From NCBI GenBank assembly GCA_947627525.1, contig CANQWJ010000019.1:1-11836 (forward strand): 11,836 bases of DNA, in the 5' to 3' direction. Below, one piece after another: positions 1 to 6,228 of the stretch. How positions within the stretch are numbered: the first letter of the stretch is position 1; every line of letters starts with the position of its first letter. Under the pieces are notes generated by a model that saw nothing but the letters and a program-made list of their open reading frames with translations, was not told the origin of the DNA and searched no databases. The translations under genes were made by a program, and so were the position numbers. Source of the DNA: an uncultured Bacilli bacterium. Its GTDB lineage: Bacteria > Bacillota_I > Bacilli_A > RF39 > UBA660.

Positions 1-591
1 GGTTGGAAAAATTGGAATGTTCAAAGAGAAAGAATTGAGAGTGTTGCTGAACATATTTTTGGAGTTCAAATGTTAGCTATTGCTATGAAATCAGAGTATC
101 AATATGATGTAGATATTATGAAAGTAGTGTATATGCTTGCTATTCATGAACTTGGTGAAACTATAATTGGTGATTTAACACAATTTCAAATATCAAAAGA
201 AGAAAAGGAAAAAATAGAACATGAAGCAGTACATAAGATATTAGGTGATTTACTAGATGGTGACAAAATTGAAGAACTATTTTTAGAATTTGATTCTCAT
301 AATACAAAAGAATCAATATTTGCTTATCAATGTGATAAATTGGAATGCGATTTACAATGTAAATTATATGATGAAGAAGGATGCGTTGATATTGAAAAAC
401 AAGAGATTGATAATCCAATAAAAGATGCAAGAGTTCAAGAATTACTTAAAACAGGTTCTTCTTGGTCAACTATGTGGATTCAATTTGGTCAACAAACTTA
501 CCCATATGATAAAAATTTTAGAGCTGTTTCGGATTATGCTCTTAATAATGAAATAGGTAAAGTTAAAAATAAGCACCTTAACCTTAATTAA
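1..591 (+). CDS. HD-domain phosphohydrolase, YfbR/HDDC2-like, 5' truncated by window
   Basis: The reading frame is open from base 1, so the start lies outside the window; 196 residues are visible, ending at TAA 589-591. The visible part begins with the RIESVAEH motif (His18), followed by HELGE (His49-Glu50, Glu53), GD (Asp58) and DKLE (Asp112). This is the order of metal-binding and catalytic residues in YfbR-like 5'-deoxynucleotidases (HD superfamily), which remove the phosphate from deoxynucleoside monophosphates in the cytoplasm. The second residue of the HD dyad is Glu instead of Asp, a conservative change that could still bind metal. The C-terminal 60 residues after DKLE are unremarkable. 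Nucleotide-pool HD enzymes can be housekeeping or anti-phage; context does not decide. A hairpin terminator follows at 661-697. Family assignment is good, the exact substrate is not known. Confidence 0.8.
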   Translation, partial: GWKNWNVQRERIESVAEHIFGVQMLAIAMKSEYQYDVDIMKVVYMLAIHELGETIIGDLTQFQISKEEKEKIEHEAVHKILGDLLDGDKIEELFLEFDSHNTKESIFAYQCDKLECDLQCKLYDEEGCVDIEKQEIDNPIKDARVQELLKTGSSWSTMWIQFGQQTYPYDKNFRAVSDYALNNEIGKVKNKHLNLN

Positions 592-660
592 AAAAGTTTT
601 AGATTTGATTTAATAATATATTTATTTTTTACTAATTTAATTTACAATGCTGACAATTAT

Positions 661-697
661 AAAATAGAGAACTCTCAATTAGATAGTTCTTTATTTT
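661..697 (+). terminator. Bidirectional rho-independent terminator after HD gene
   Basis: A 13-bp stem pairs 661-673 with 685-697 (core AGAACT/AGTTCT, one G-T wobble) around an 11-nt loop. The outer arms are an A-rich tract on the left and a T-rich tract on the right, so it can act on both strands. It lies 70 nt after the HD gene stop. Confidence 0.75.
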
Positions 698-888
698 ATG
701 TGGGAGATTGCTGAAAATATCTACAACGCTATTATTTAAGTTAAAATAGTTAATTTGTAGTTGGAATTTTTGAACTCATAGTATAAAAATGATAACAGTA
801 CTATAAAAAAATAAATCTATTTATGATAAAATATTTAACAACCTAGGAATTTTGATAGATATTTGAAATATCCATTGAGAATTTTATT

Positions 889-919
889 GAAATAAAAAAT
901 CATCTCTAAATAGAGATGA
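889..919 (-). terminator. Terminator of the 999-1553 gene
   Basis: The inverted repeat CATCTCT/AGAGATG (901-907 with 912-918, loop AAAT, extended by a T-A pair at 900/919) is followed on the minus strand by a T-rich tract at 889-899. It lies about 80 nt past the stop of the minus-strand gene. Confidence 0.8.
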
Positions 920-998
920 AATATATTCAAGTATTCAAACTTTTCAAACAAATTTTTTAATTCCTATTAAGTTATTTTTTATAAATATTATAAAATTT

Positions 999-1553
999 TT
1001 ATTTCATAGTTCTTTGGCCTGATGAACTTTGAATTCCACCTATAGTATCATTAAAAGTATCTTCGAGGTGAGAAACAACATCCTTTGGTAATTTACCGCC
1101 CAAAGATACAGTACTAAAATCACCATCTAAATGCTGAAGATTTTGAAAGAAAGGCGCTAATTCAGGATTTATAAATGCACTTTTTAAATATGGTTTTTTA
1201 TTAATTTTACTTTCAGGTTTTAAAATAAAGTTTAAGATTTCACCTTCGTCCTTTGCTCTTATTTCACTTACCATTTTTTCTAATTTTTCTCTTGTTTCAA
1301 TTGAAAATGCACTTGAATTTGGAATTAATCGCTTATAGTAAATATTGCCCCATTCAATTGAATTGCTGGTTTTGTTTCTTAATCTTACAGCAACTGCTAA
1401 ACAAGCATCTCCAGTACGCATATCTCCCTCACCAACATTATCAAAACTATGTGTATATTCAAAAACATAATTTCCTAAATCGGTTTGACTATTATTATGA
1501 ATCATTAATTCAATCATTGACATTACGTATATTTCGTATTTTGCCTTATTCAT
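999..1553 (-). CDS. Hypothetical soluble protein, 184 aa
   Basis: I do not recognise this family. The ATG at 1553-1551 is preceded on the minus strand by AAGAAGG at a 7-nt spacing, which supports the start. The product is hydrophilic, with no signal peptide or membrane segment. Visible features are a Gly/Asp-rich segment (about residues 39-50, GEGDMRTGDACLAVAVRL), one Cys, a charged helix-like stretch at about 88-105 (REKLEKMVSEIRAKDEGE) and a C-terminal part rich in Gly and Ser ending in QRTMK. The gene stands alone, with its own extended -10 promoter and its own terminator. It looks less AT-biased than the SipW operon to the right, judged by eye. The isolated placement fits an accessory gene; no function is assigned. 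Confidence 0.75.
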   Translation of the reverse strand: MNKAKYEIYVMSMIELMIHNNSQTDLGNYVFEYTHSFDNVGEGDMRTGDACLAVAVRLRNKTSNSIEWGNIYYKRLIPNSSAFSIETREKLEKMVSEIRAKDEGEILNFILKPESKINKKPYLKSAFINPELAPFFQNLQHLDGDFSTVSLGGKLPKDVVSHLEDTFNDTIGGIQSSSGQRTMK

Positions 1554-1579
1554 AAATATACCTTCTTTCTCTTATAAAT

Positions 1580-1588
1580 ATTATATCA
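1580..1588 (-). promoter_or_regulatory. Extended -10 promoter for the 999-1553 gene
   Basis: On the minus strand this reads TGATATAAT, a full TGnTATAAT extended -10, 26 nt upstream of the ATG. No good -35 hexamer is seen at 16-18 nt, which is common with extended -10 promoters. Confidence 0.6.
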
Positions 1589-1789
1589 TAATTCAAATTT
1601 TTTAAAATAAATAATAACTTATAATTATACGTAAAGTTAACAAATAAATTCAAACCTTTATTTTTAGTTGCTTTCCATTTTTAAACATCGTGTTATAATC
1701 TTCTAATTATCTGCTAATTCTTTTGTAAAACACAAAAATCAACACGAACGGATTGTATATGTTAAGATCAAACTATAAAAATTAGAATA

Positions 1790-1873
1790 GATTCGTCATT
1801 ATATTTGAAAAAGTTATACTCCCAAGATCGATTAAATCAATTGAATAAATTATATCAATTTTTTGAATTTTAG
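1790..1873. repeat. Intergenic repeat copy R1 (diverged)
   Basis: The copy shares TATACT.CCAAGAT (about 1815-1828), the block AATAAATTATATCA (about 1844-1857) and a T/A-rich tail with R3 at 5178-5249. An 11-nt insertion separates CAAGAT from the second block compared with R3. On the minus strand the second block reads TGATATAATTTAT, an extended -10. It lacks the TGGAGCG box and a hairpin. Confidence 0.5.
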
Positions 1874-1896
1874 TAATAGCACTATAGAAAAAAATA

Positions 1897-1925
1897 TAGT
1901 CATATATATCCATATATAGTATAAT
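1897..1925 (+). promoter_or_regulatory. Promoter of the MATE-like gene with inverted repeat
   Basis: TAGTCA (1897-1902) and TATAAT (1920-1925) are 17 nt apart, 31 nt upstream of the ATG. An inverted repeat ATATATAG/CTATATAT (1912-1919 and 1928-1935) flanks the -10 and could be an operator, although such repeats arise by chance in AT-rich DNA. Confidence 0.55.
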
Positions 1926-1956
1926 TCCTATATATTAGAAATAAAGGAGTAGTGTA

Positions 1957-3117
1957 ATGAAACGAATATTGAGAATTGGATTTGATATATTTATGACATC
2001 GTTTACTCCAATAATTACTTGGCTTTTTATTGGAATAATTATTAATAAAGACTTGGCAAATGTTTTTACATTAACTTATCCTATGCAATGCCTCATGGGA
2101 ATAATTATTTCAATATTCGGTGTAGGATCTAACGTGAGTTCAATTAAAGACAAGAATGAAAATGGTGCAAATAATGGTATTTTATATGGCACTATAATAA
2201 GTATATTTTTATTTGGATTAATTGCTTTTAATTGTGAGTATTATATAAGTTTTATGAATATGAATAAAGATGTTTATTTAATATTTTGTATATATTCAAT
2301 TCTACAAATACTATTACAAACCATACTTCATTTAATCTTAACAAAATTATACTATTTAGAATTGAATAAAAAGGCAAATAAAATTTCTTTCTTGTTCAAC
2401 ATTACAAACTTTTTTATTTTAATTGGTATAGCACTTATTACAAAAAATCAAATATTAATTTCAGTCATCACTTTGTCCATATTAGCAATATTTGATATTG
2501 TATTGTTTGTTAAAAATGTAAAAAAAGTTGACTTTAAACTCAATTTAAAGAATTGTTTTAAGTATGATTCAGTGTCTTGCTCTATAAATATTATGTTTTT
2601 TATAATATACTTGTTTGGATTCAGTAATTCATTTTCCTTCGGAGAAAAATATATAAGTGCTATAACATTTGCTACTTTGATAACTGATATTCAATGGGAT
2701 ATATCTAGCGCTATTAAAACTGTTGCAAAAATAGACATTGTCAAGAATAAGTTTGATTATGATTATCATTTTAAAAATGCAATAAAATTTACATTTTTAT
2801 TAATTATTTCTGTAATATTAATGGGAGTTATAATGTACCCAATATATAATCCTAATAGATTTATAGTTTGTATATTTGTCTTACTTCATATTGCTGATTT
2901 TATTATGACGCCGTTTAAAAACATTAAAATGTGTTATTTAGAGATTGAACAGTCACCAGTTAAGACTACCATTAATACAATAATTGCATATATTATAAGA
3001 ATTATAGTTTCTCTATTGGCAACTCCATTCTGCACAATACTAGGTCAAATTTGCTCTTCAACATATGAACTTATATATGCCAAAATTAATTATAGAAAGT
3101 ATGAAAGACAATACTAG
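1957..3117 (+). CDS. Polytopic membrane protein, MATE/MOP-flippase-like
   Basis: This 386-residue protein is almost entirely hydrophobic, with about 11 membrane segments (roughly at 12-29, 41-60, 73-92, 107-131, 142-162, 166-185, 209-223, 232-247, 273-292, 300-318 and 330-352). Size, segment number and small-residue pattern in the first two helices (TYPMQCLMGIIISIFG) resemble MATE-type efflux transporters, which extrude cationic drugs or lipid-linked compounds using ion gradients. The motif DIQWDISSA near residue 246 is distinctive but I cannot tie it to a function. The ATG is preceded by AAGGAG at 7-nt spacing. A good promoter precedes it and a terminator overlaps its last codons, so it is monocistronic. 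Membership in the MATE superfamily is probable, not proven; another flippase family is possible. Confidence 0.6.
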   Translation: MKRILRIGFDIFMTSFTPIITWLFIGIIINKDLANVFTLTYPMQCLMGIIISIFGVGSNVSSIKDKNENGANNGILYGTIISIFLFGLIAFNCEYYISFMNMNKDVYLIFCIYSILQILLQTILHLILTKLYYLELNKKANKISFLFNITNFFILIGIALITKNQILISVITLSILAIFDIVLFVKNVKKVDFKLNLKNCFKYDSVSCSINIMFFIIYLFGFSNSFSFGEKYISAITFATLITDIQWDISSAIKTVAKIDIVKNKFDYDYHFKNAIKFTFLLIISVILMGVIMYPIYNPNRFIVCIFVLLHIADFIMTPFKNIKMCYLEIEQSPVKTTINTIIAYIIRIIVSLLATPFCTILGQICSSTYELIYAKINYRKYERQY

Positions 3118-3143
3118 TTTAAATTTCTAGCATTGTCTTTTTT
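3104..3143 (+). terminator. Terminator overlapping the end of the MATE-like gene
   Basis: A 9+4 bp stem (AAAGACAAT at 3104-3112 and CTAG at 3114-3117, pairing with CTAG 3127-3130 and ATTGTCTTT 3132-3140, one A-C mismatch) closes a 9-nt loop and runs into a T tract. The left arm lies inside the coding sequence. Confidence 0.85.
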
Positions 3144-3292
3144 ATTTGAATTTTTGTCAAAGTTATTAATCTTTTCTTGTGATTTAGACTGTTTTCAATA
3201 TTTTTACAATAGTTGTAATATTTAAAGTTCTTTTATTTTAGGTTTTGGTTCATTGCTAATATTGATGTTTTTTTTAACTTATCTTTTAGATT

Positions 3293-3360
3293 GATAACTT
3301 TATTTATATCCGAAGAATTATACTATCAAGATTTATAAATTATTGCCATTTTTAATTTTA
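3293..3360. repeat. Intergenic repeat copy R2
   Basis: The sequence aligns with R3 (5178-5249) from GATAACTTTA through CGAA.AAT.ATACTA.CAAGAT to a T/A tail. In the first 40 columns I count 33 identities. A 3-nt gap follows CAAGAT. TGGAGC of R3 corresponds to TTAGAT here, so the box just upstream is lost, and no hairpin precedes it. It has the same orientation as R1 and R3. Confidence 0.65.
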
Positions 3361-3369
3361 AATATGAGT

Positions 3370-3398
3370 ATGAAAAAATTATTATAATATAGTATAAT
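3370..3398 (+). promoter_or_regulatory. Promoter of the ART-like gene
   Basis: ATGAAA (3370-3375) and TATAAT (3393-3398) are 17 nt apart, 31 nt before the ATG. A second TATAAT at 3383-3388 has a poorer -35. Confidence 0.5.
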
Positions 3399-3429
3399 TA
3401 AATTAATAGTATGAAATGAGGATTAGAAA

Positions 3430-4194
3430 ATGGGAAAATTATATCATGGGAGTTTAGAAAGAGGAATTAAAAGACTAGAACCTCATAAATCAACACATGG
3501 CAAATATGTTTATGCTACACCATATAAAGAATTAGCAATTATTTTTTCGGGAAGATGTGGAGATGATTGTACTTATGCTTTATATAGATATAATAAAGAT
3601 GAAACATGGCAAATGGTAGAAAGAATACCTGAAGCATTTAATACAATGTTTAGTAATAGTTCATCAATTTATACTTTAGATGATGCAACCTTTAAAGATA
3701 TACACACTGGTTTCGCCGAAGTTGTTTCCGAAGTTGGTGTTAATACTGAAAGTGAAGAATTTATTGAAAATGTTTATGATAATATTAAAAGATTAGCAAA
3801 TGAAGGTAAAATTAAGTTATATATATATCCAAATAAACCTAAAGAAATACCACAGGATAGTTCTGATTTAATTGATAAACAAATTAAACAAAATCAAAGA
3901 GATAATAATCCTATTACTAAGAAGTCTTTTGAAAGAATTGTGTTATTACATCCTTATTTAATAGATAAAGTTAATCAGAAAATGATTGAATTAGGGTTGA
4001 ATGTCGAACCATATCAAAAAGATGATTTAATCAATCTGTTTTCTAATGCGGTTATTATGCAAGCTACCAATCCAAATAACGAACAATATTTAAAATCTAT
4101 ACTTATTTCTATTTCAAATACTTATCCTGAATTATTACCAATTTTAAATAAGGAGTATAAAGCTAAAGAAGAAAAGAAACGTATTAATAGTTGA
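3430..4194 (+). CDS. Protein with ADP-ribosyltransferase-like N-terminus, 254 aa
   Basis: The N-terminus reads LYHGS (His6) followed by GIKRLEPH, then KYVYATPYKELAIIFS (Tyr26/Tyr28). This order, His-Gly-Ser strand, turn, Tyr-Ala-Thr strand and an Ala-rich helix, resembles the NAD-binding core of ART/PARP-fold enzymes (H-Y-[EDQ] triad), which transfer ADP-ribose to proteins, nucleic acids or small molecules. A third catalytic residue cannot be placed with confidence; Glu residues at about 97-105 are candidates. The rest (150-254) is helical and charged, without membrane segments or signal peptide, so the product is cytoplasmic. ATGAGG 8 nt upstream of the ATG supports the start. The gene is monocistronic, with its own promoter, so if it is a toxin its antidote is not in the same operon. 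Catalytic activity is inference; a non-catalytic ART relative is possible. Confidence 0.5.
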   Translation: MGKLYHGSLERGIKRLEPHKSTHGKYVYATPYKELAIIFSGRCGDDCTYALYRYNKDETWQMVERIPEAFNTMFSNSSSIYTLDDATFKDIHTGFAEVVSEVGVNTESEEFIENVYDNIKRLANEGKIKLYIYPNKPKEIPQDSSDLIDKQIKQNQRDNNPITKKSFERIVLLHPYLIDKVNQKMIELGLNVEPYQKDDLINLFSNAVIMQATNPNNEQYLKSILISISNTYPELLPILNKEYKAKEEKKRINS

Positions 4195-4304
4195 GTTAAT
4201 TAGTCAATTTGACTTAGAATTTTACCATTACTATTATAGTTAATTTTTAGTCTTATATTTATGCAGTGGAAGTACAAATGTGTTGCTCAATTATAAAAAA
4301 TAAA

Positions 4305-4325
4305 CGTCGCATTAATAATGCGACG
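4305..4325 (-). terminator. Bidirectional terminator between convergent genes (element A)
   Basis: Perfect 8-bp stem CGTCGCAT/ATGCGACG with loop TAATA. The minus strand reads into TTTATTTTTTATA, and the + strand reads into ATTTTTACTTTT, so it serves the gene at 3430-4194 and the gene at 4388-4984. TGGAGCGG begins 11 nt to its right (4337). Confidence 0.9.
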
Positions 4326-4336
4326 ATTTTTACTTT

Positions 4337-4344
4337 TGGAGCGG
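4337..4344 (-). other. CGCTCCA box of boundary element A
   Basis: On the minus strand CCGCTCCA stands 43 nt after the stop of the 4388-4984 gene and 11 nt before the terminator hairpin. The same box recurs before hairpins at 5172 and 8023. It looks like a tRNA 3' end (tRNA-Gly commonly ends CGCTCCA), but no tRNA body can be folded upstream. Confidence 0.45.
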
Positions 4345-4387
4345 AAAAACTACAATTTACGAACTATGTCTCTTTCCAATGAACATA

Positions 4388-4984
4388 TTAAAAATTATTA
4401 TTTATTTTTTTAATTTTTAGTTTACTAATTGTGTAATTAAAGTTTTGACTAAAATCTATCATTTCTTCAGGTGACATACCATTATCTAGCAAATTACTGA
4501 AATAATCTTTACATTGATTTTCATTAACATTTTTTTGTAAAGATATTAAATAAAGACATGCTTCAGCAGCAGTGTCAAATGCTTTAGCAGAATCAAATCC
4601 TCTTCTTTCATCAGTCTTCCATACAATCCATCTACCATCTTCTATTTTAAAAATACATTTATAACATGATGATCTTCCACTTCCTAATACGGTATCCTTA
4701 GAAAAATTATATTTTTTTCCAGTTTCGCAATAAGAATGAATTGTAATTACTTCTTCTTTAGACAAACAACGAGTTTCAGGATACTTTTTCAAAAAAATGT
4801 CCACATCAAATTTACAATTTTCAAATATATTACCAACATTCCTGTAATATGTACATACTGGTACTCTTGGAATGCCTTCTTCTATCATTTTAATACTTCT
4901 TTCCTGTTCTGGCTTTTTGAATAAACTTAACTCTCCATTGACCTCAGCATCAATTCTCTCAATAGTTATTGGTTTTCTTTGCAT
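4388..4984 (-). CDS. Hypothetical Cys-containing protein with immunity-like segment, 198 aa
   Basis: The start is well supported: ATG at 4984-4982 with GGAGG at 9-nt spacing and an extended -10 upstream. The product is soluble, with no signal peptide. Seven Cys are visible (44, 57, 73, 86, 107, 110, 143), including a CYKC pair at 107-110 and one in AEACLYL (143). The segment 117-147 (GRWIVWKTDERRGF then FDTAAEACLYL) resembles the short W-x-V-x-x-DERG and Phe-x-x-x-x-x-AC-x-x-L pattern seen in several bacterial immunity proteins of polymorphic toxin systems; this is my recollection of the pattern, not a search result. It converges on the ART-like gene but is transcribed separately. A role as immunity protein or metal-binding regulator is inference. 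Confidence 0.7.
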   Translation of the reverse strand: MQRKPITIERIDAEVNGELSLFKKPEQERSIKMIEEGIPRVPVCTYYRNVGNIFENCKFDVDIFLKKYPETRCLSKEEVITIHSYCETGKKYNFSKDTVLGSGRSSCYKCIFKIEDGRWIVWKTDERRGFDSAKAFDTAAEACLYLISLQKNVNENQCKDYFSNLLDNGMSPEEMIDFSQNFNYTISKLKIKKINNNF

Positions 4985-5005
4985 TCTTTATAACCTCCAT
5001 AATTA

Positions 5006-5036
5006 ATTATAGCATAACTCGTTATTTTAATATCAA
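5006..5036 (-). promoter_or_regulatory. Promoter of the 4388-4984 gene
   Basis: The minus strand has TGCTATAAT (5006-5014), an extended -10, 21 nt upstream of the ATG. TTGATA (5031-5036) is a possible -35 at a long 19-nt spacing. Confidence 0.6.
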
Positions 5037-5133
5037 TAAAATAATAATTTTGCGAGTGTTGTCCATATAAATGCATTGCTTGTTAGGAATATAAATGACA
5101 GTAACATTTTCCAAAATTTTTCTTTAAAATAAA

Positions 5134-5162
5134 AACTTACAAACTTTTAAAGTCTGTAAGTT
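5134..5162 (-). terminator. Terminator (element B) downstream of the SipW operon
   Basis: AACTTACA (5134-5141) pairs with TGTAAGTT (5155-5162), with an inner ACTT/AAGT stem after one A-C mismatch and a 3-nt loop. The minus strand continues into a T-rich tract (TTTTTATTTT). It lies about 120 nt after the stop of the DUF5305-like gene. Confidence 0.85.
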
Positions 5163-5171
5163 GATTTCAAA

Positions 5172-5249
5172 TGGAGCGATAACTTTACTCATACTCGAAA
5201 AATCATACTACCAAGATACTAGATAAATTATATCAGTTTTTAAAATTTA
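5172..5249. repeat. Boundary element B with repeat copy R3, possible small RNA gene on -
   Basis: TGGAGCGATA (5172-5181) begins 9 nt after the hairpin. It is followed by the repeat body shared with R2 and R1 (CGAAAAATCATACTACCAAGAT, then TAAATTATATCA). On the minus strand, TGATATAAT (5227-5235) is a complete extended -10, and the downstream hairpin 5134-5162 is a terminator, so this strand has the layout of a free-standing small RNA gene of about 90-100 nt containing the CGCTCCA box. No standard RNA family is recognised. It may instead be only a 3' untranslated region of the SipW operon. Confidence 0.45.
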
Positions 5250-5284
5250 TTTAATATTTTCTAAAATTTAAAAAAACATAAAAA

Positions 5285-6226
5285 TCAATTTTCTATATCT
5301 TTTATAATTTTTTTTAAAATATAAACATAATAAGTATTATTTATAATAGTGTAGTAATTATTTTGATAATTAAAGATATTCATATTATTATTTACTGCCA
5401 TATTCATTAAATCCTTTAAATTATTTAAATATATAATATTATTACTATTTATATTAGGTTCATTTTGAACAGCTATAATTATATCATTATATTCTTTTAA
5501 AATAGTCTCTTCATTATTTTTACTGAATAAAAATTTACTTACTACGAGAATAATAATTATAACTATAAAATCAAAGACTACTATTTCATTAAGAACAATA
5601 TCTTGTGTATTATTTTCTAAAAAAATATTATCTTCTTTCATCGTTATTTCTATAACATTTTCATTAATAGGAATCGTTAATATAATATGAGGATTAATTT
5701 GGTCATCAATTTTAATATTAAGCGTAACATATAAATAAGTTTCTACTTTAATATCATAGTATTCTTGAAAAGTTTTAACATAATTGACATAATATTGATA
5801 ATCTAAATTATAATTTTCTTTTATATTAATTTCTTTTTGCTTTATATTATTTATATTTTTTAAATTAAAATCTTTAGTCCAAATTAATTTAGTACCATTA
5901 TCAGCATAACTTTTTAGAGTAGCTGTAATATCATAAGAATAATTAATATTTTCTTTCTTTTTGTTTTTTAAATAGTAATTAAAATGAATATCAATAGTTT
6001 TAATTGAATTTGCAATATAATAATTATTAGCTTCTATTTTATTATTTAAAAAATAAATATTAGGTTTTAAAGTAACTTCATAGTATGTTTTATTTTTTGA
6101 TTCATATATATTATTCTTTTGAATATTTTTACTAAAATATATTACCTCTAAAAAAAGAATTCCTATTAAAATAATAATAATACTTAAAATGATTAGTATT
6201 CTTATTTTTTTTCTCTTTTTTTGCAT
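5285..6226 (-). CDS. DUF5305-like membrane-anchored protein
   Basis: The 313-residue protein has an N-terminal membrane segment (9-31), an exported beta-rich domain (about 40-212) and a second membrane segment (214-234), then a cytoplasmic tail of about 80 residues very rich in Asn and Ile. The start of the exported domain (YYEVTLKPNIYFLNNKI) and the two-TM layout match DUF5305, a family of unknown biochemical role that commonly sits next to SipW-type signal peptidases and their secreted substrates. The ATG is 2 nt after the stop of the signal peptidase gene and preceded by AAGGAG, so it is translated from the same mRNA as the last gene of the operon. It ends in TGA. The role in processing, assembly or anchoring of the secreted partner is inferred from context only. 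Confidence 0.7.
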   Translation of the reverse strand: MQKKRKKIRILIILSIIIILIGILFLEVIYFSKNIQKNNIYESKNKTYYEVTLKPNIYFLNNKIEANNYYIANSIKTIDIHFNYYLKNKKKENINYSYDITATLKSYADNGTKLIWTKDFNLKNINNIKQKEINIKENYNLDYQYYVNYVKTFQEYYDIKVETYLYVTLNIKIDDQINPHIILTIPINENVIEITMKEDNIFLENNTQDIVLNEIVVFDFIVIIIILVVSKFLFSKNNEETILKEYNDIIIAVQNEPNINSNNIIYLNNLKDLMNMAVNNNMNIFNYQNNYYTIINNTYYVYILKKIIKDIEN

Positions 6227-6228
6227 AT

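Larger units (their letters stand above)
592..998. other. Intergenic region between convergent genes
   Basis: This 407-nt gap separates the HD-domain gene (+) from the convergent gene 999-1553 (-). It holds the bidirectional terminator 661-697 and the minus-strand terminator 889-919. Just after the first hairpin there is TGGGAG at 701-706, 10 nt downstream, placed like the TGGAGCG sites found after hairpins elsewhere in the window, but the match is too weak to count as a copy. I see no convincing ORF in the rest. Confidence 0.5.
1554..1956. other. Divergent intergenic region with repeat copy R1
   Basis: This 403-nt region lies between the divergent genes 999-1553 (-) and 1957-3117 (+) and holds both promoters. 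The middle (1790-1873) carries the most diverged copy of the intergenic repeat described separately. A possible extra + promoter (TTGCTT at 1668-1673, TATAAT at 1692-1697, spacing 18) has no gene behind it. A distant inverted repeat CGTGTT/AACACG (1689-1694 and 1741-1746) is of unknown meaning. No ORF is supported. Confidence 0.45.
3118..3429. other. Intergenic region with repeat copy R2
   Basis: The 312-nt gap holds the right arm of the preceding terminator, repeat copy R2 (3293-3360) and the promoter and ribosome binding site of the next gene. The stretch 3144-3290 is T-rich on + and shows no ORF or clear hairpin. Confidence 0.5.
4985..5284. other. Intergenic region with element B/R3
   Basis: The 300-nt gap lies between the 4388-4984 gene (its promoter is at 5006-5036) and the end of the SipW operon. 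Its right half is the best-preserved boundary element (5131-5249). The stretch 5037-5125 shows no ORF or hairpin. Confidence 0.5.

Noticed and set aside
161..430. Open frame on - inside the HD-domain gene
   Set aside because: It is a shadow frame; the + frame has clear HD-family motifs over the same bases.
1253..1555. Open frame on + across the 184-aa gene
   Set aside because: It is a shadow of the minus-strand gene, rich in Leu/Phe/His as expected for antisense of AT-rich coding DNA, without an initiation site.
1668..1697. Promoter TTGCTT-18-TATAAT on + in the divergent region
   Set aside because: The hexamers are acceptable, but no gene, hairpin or conserved RNA follows, and such matches are common in AT-rich DNA.
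4736..4924. 62-residue open frame on +
   Set aside because: It lies entirely inside the minus-strand 198-aa gene, which has a strong ribosome binding site and promoter.
5120..5235. Complete tRNA gene ending in CGCTCCA at elements A, B or C
   Set aside because: The 3' end and terminator look right, and B has a TTCGAGT like a T loop, but the T stem does not pair, the distance from the loop to CCA is 21 instead of 16 nt, and no acceptor or D arm is found.
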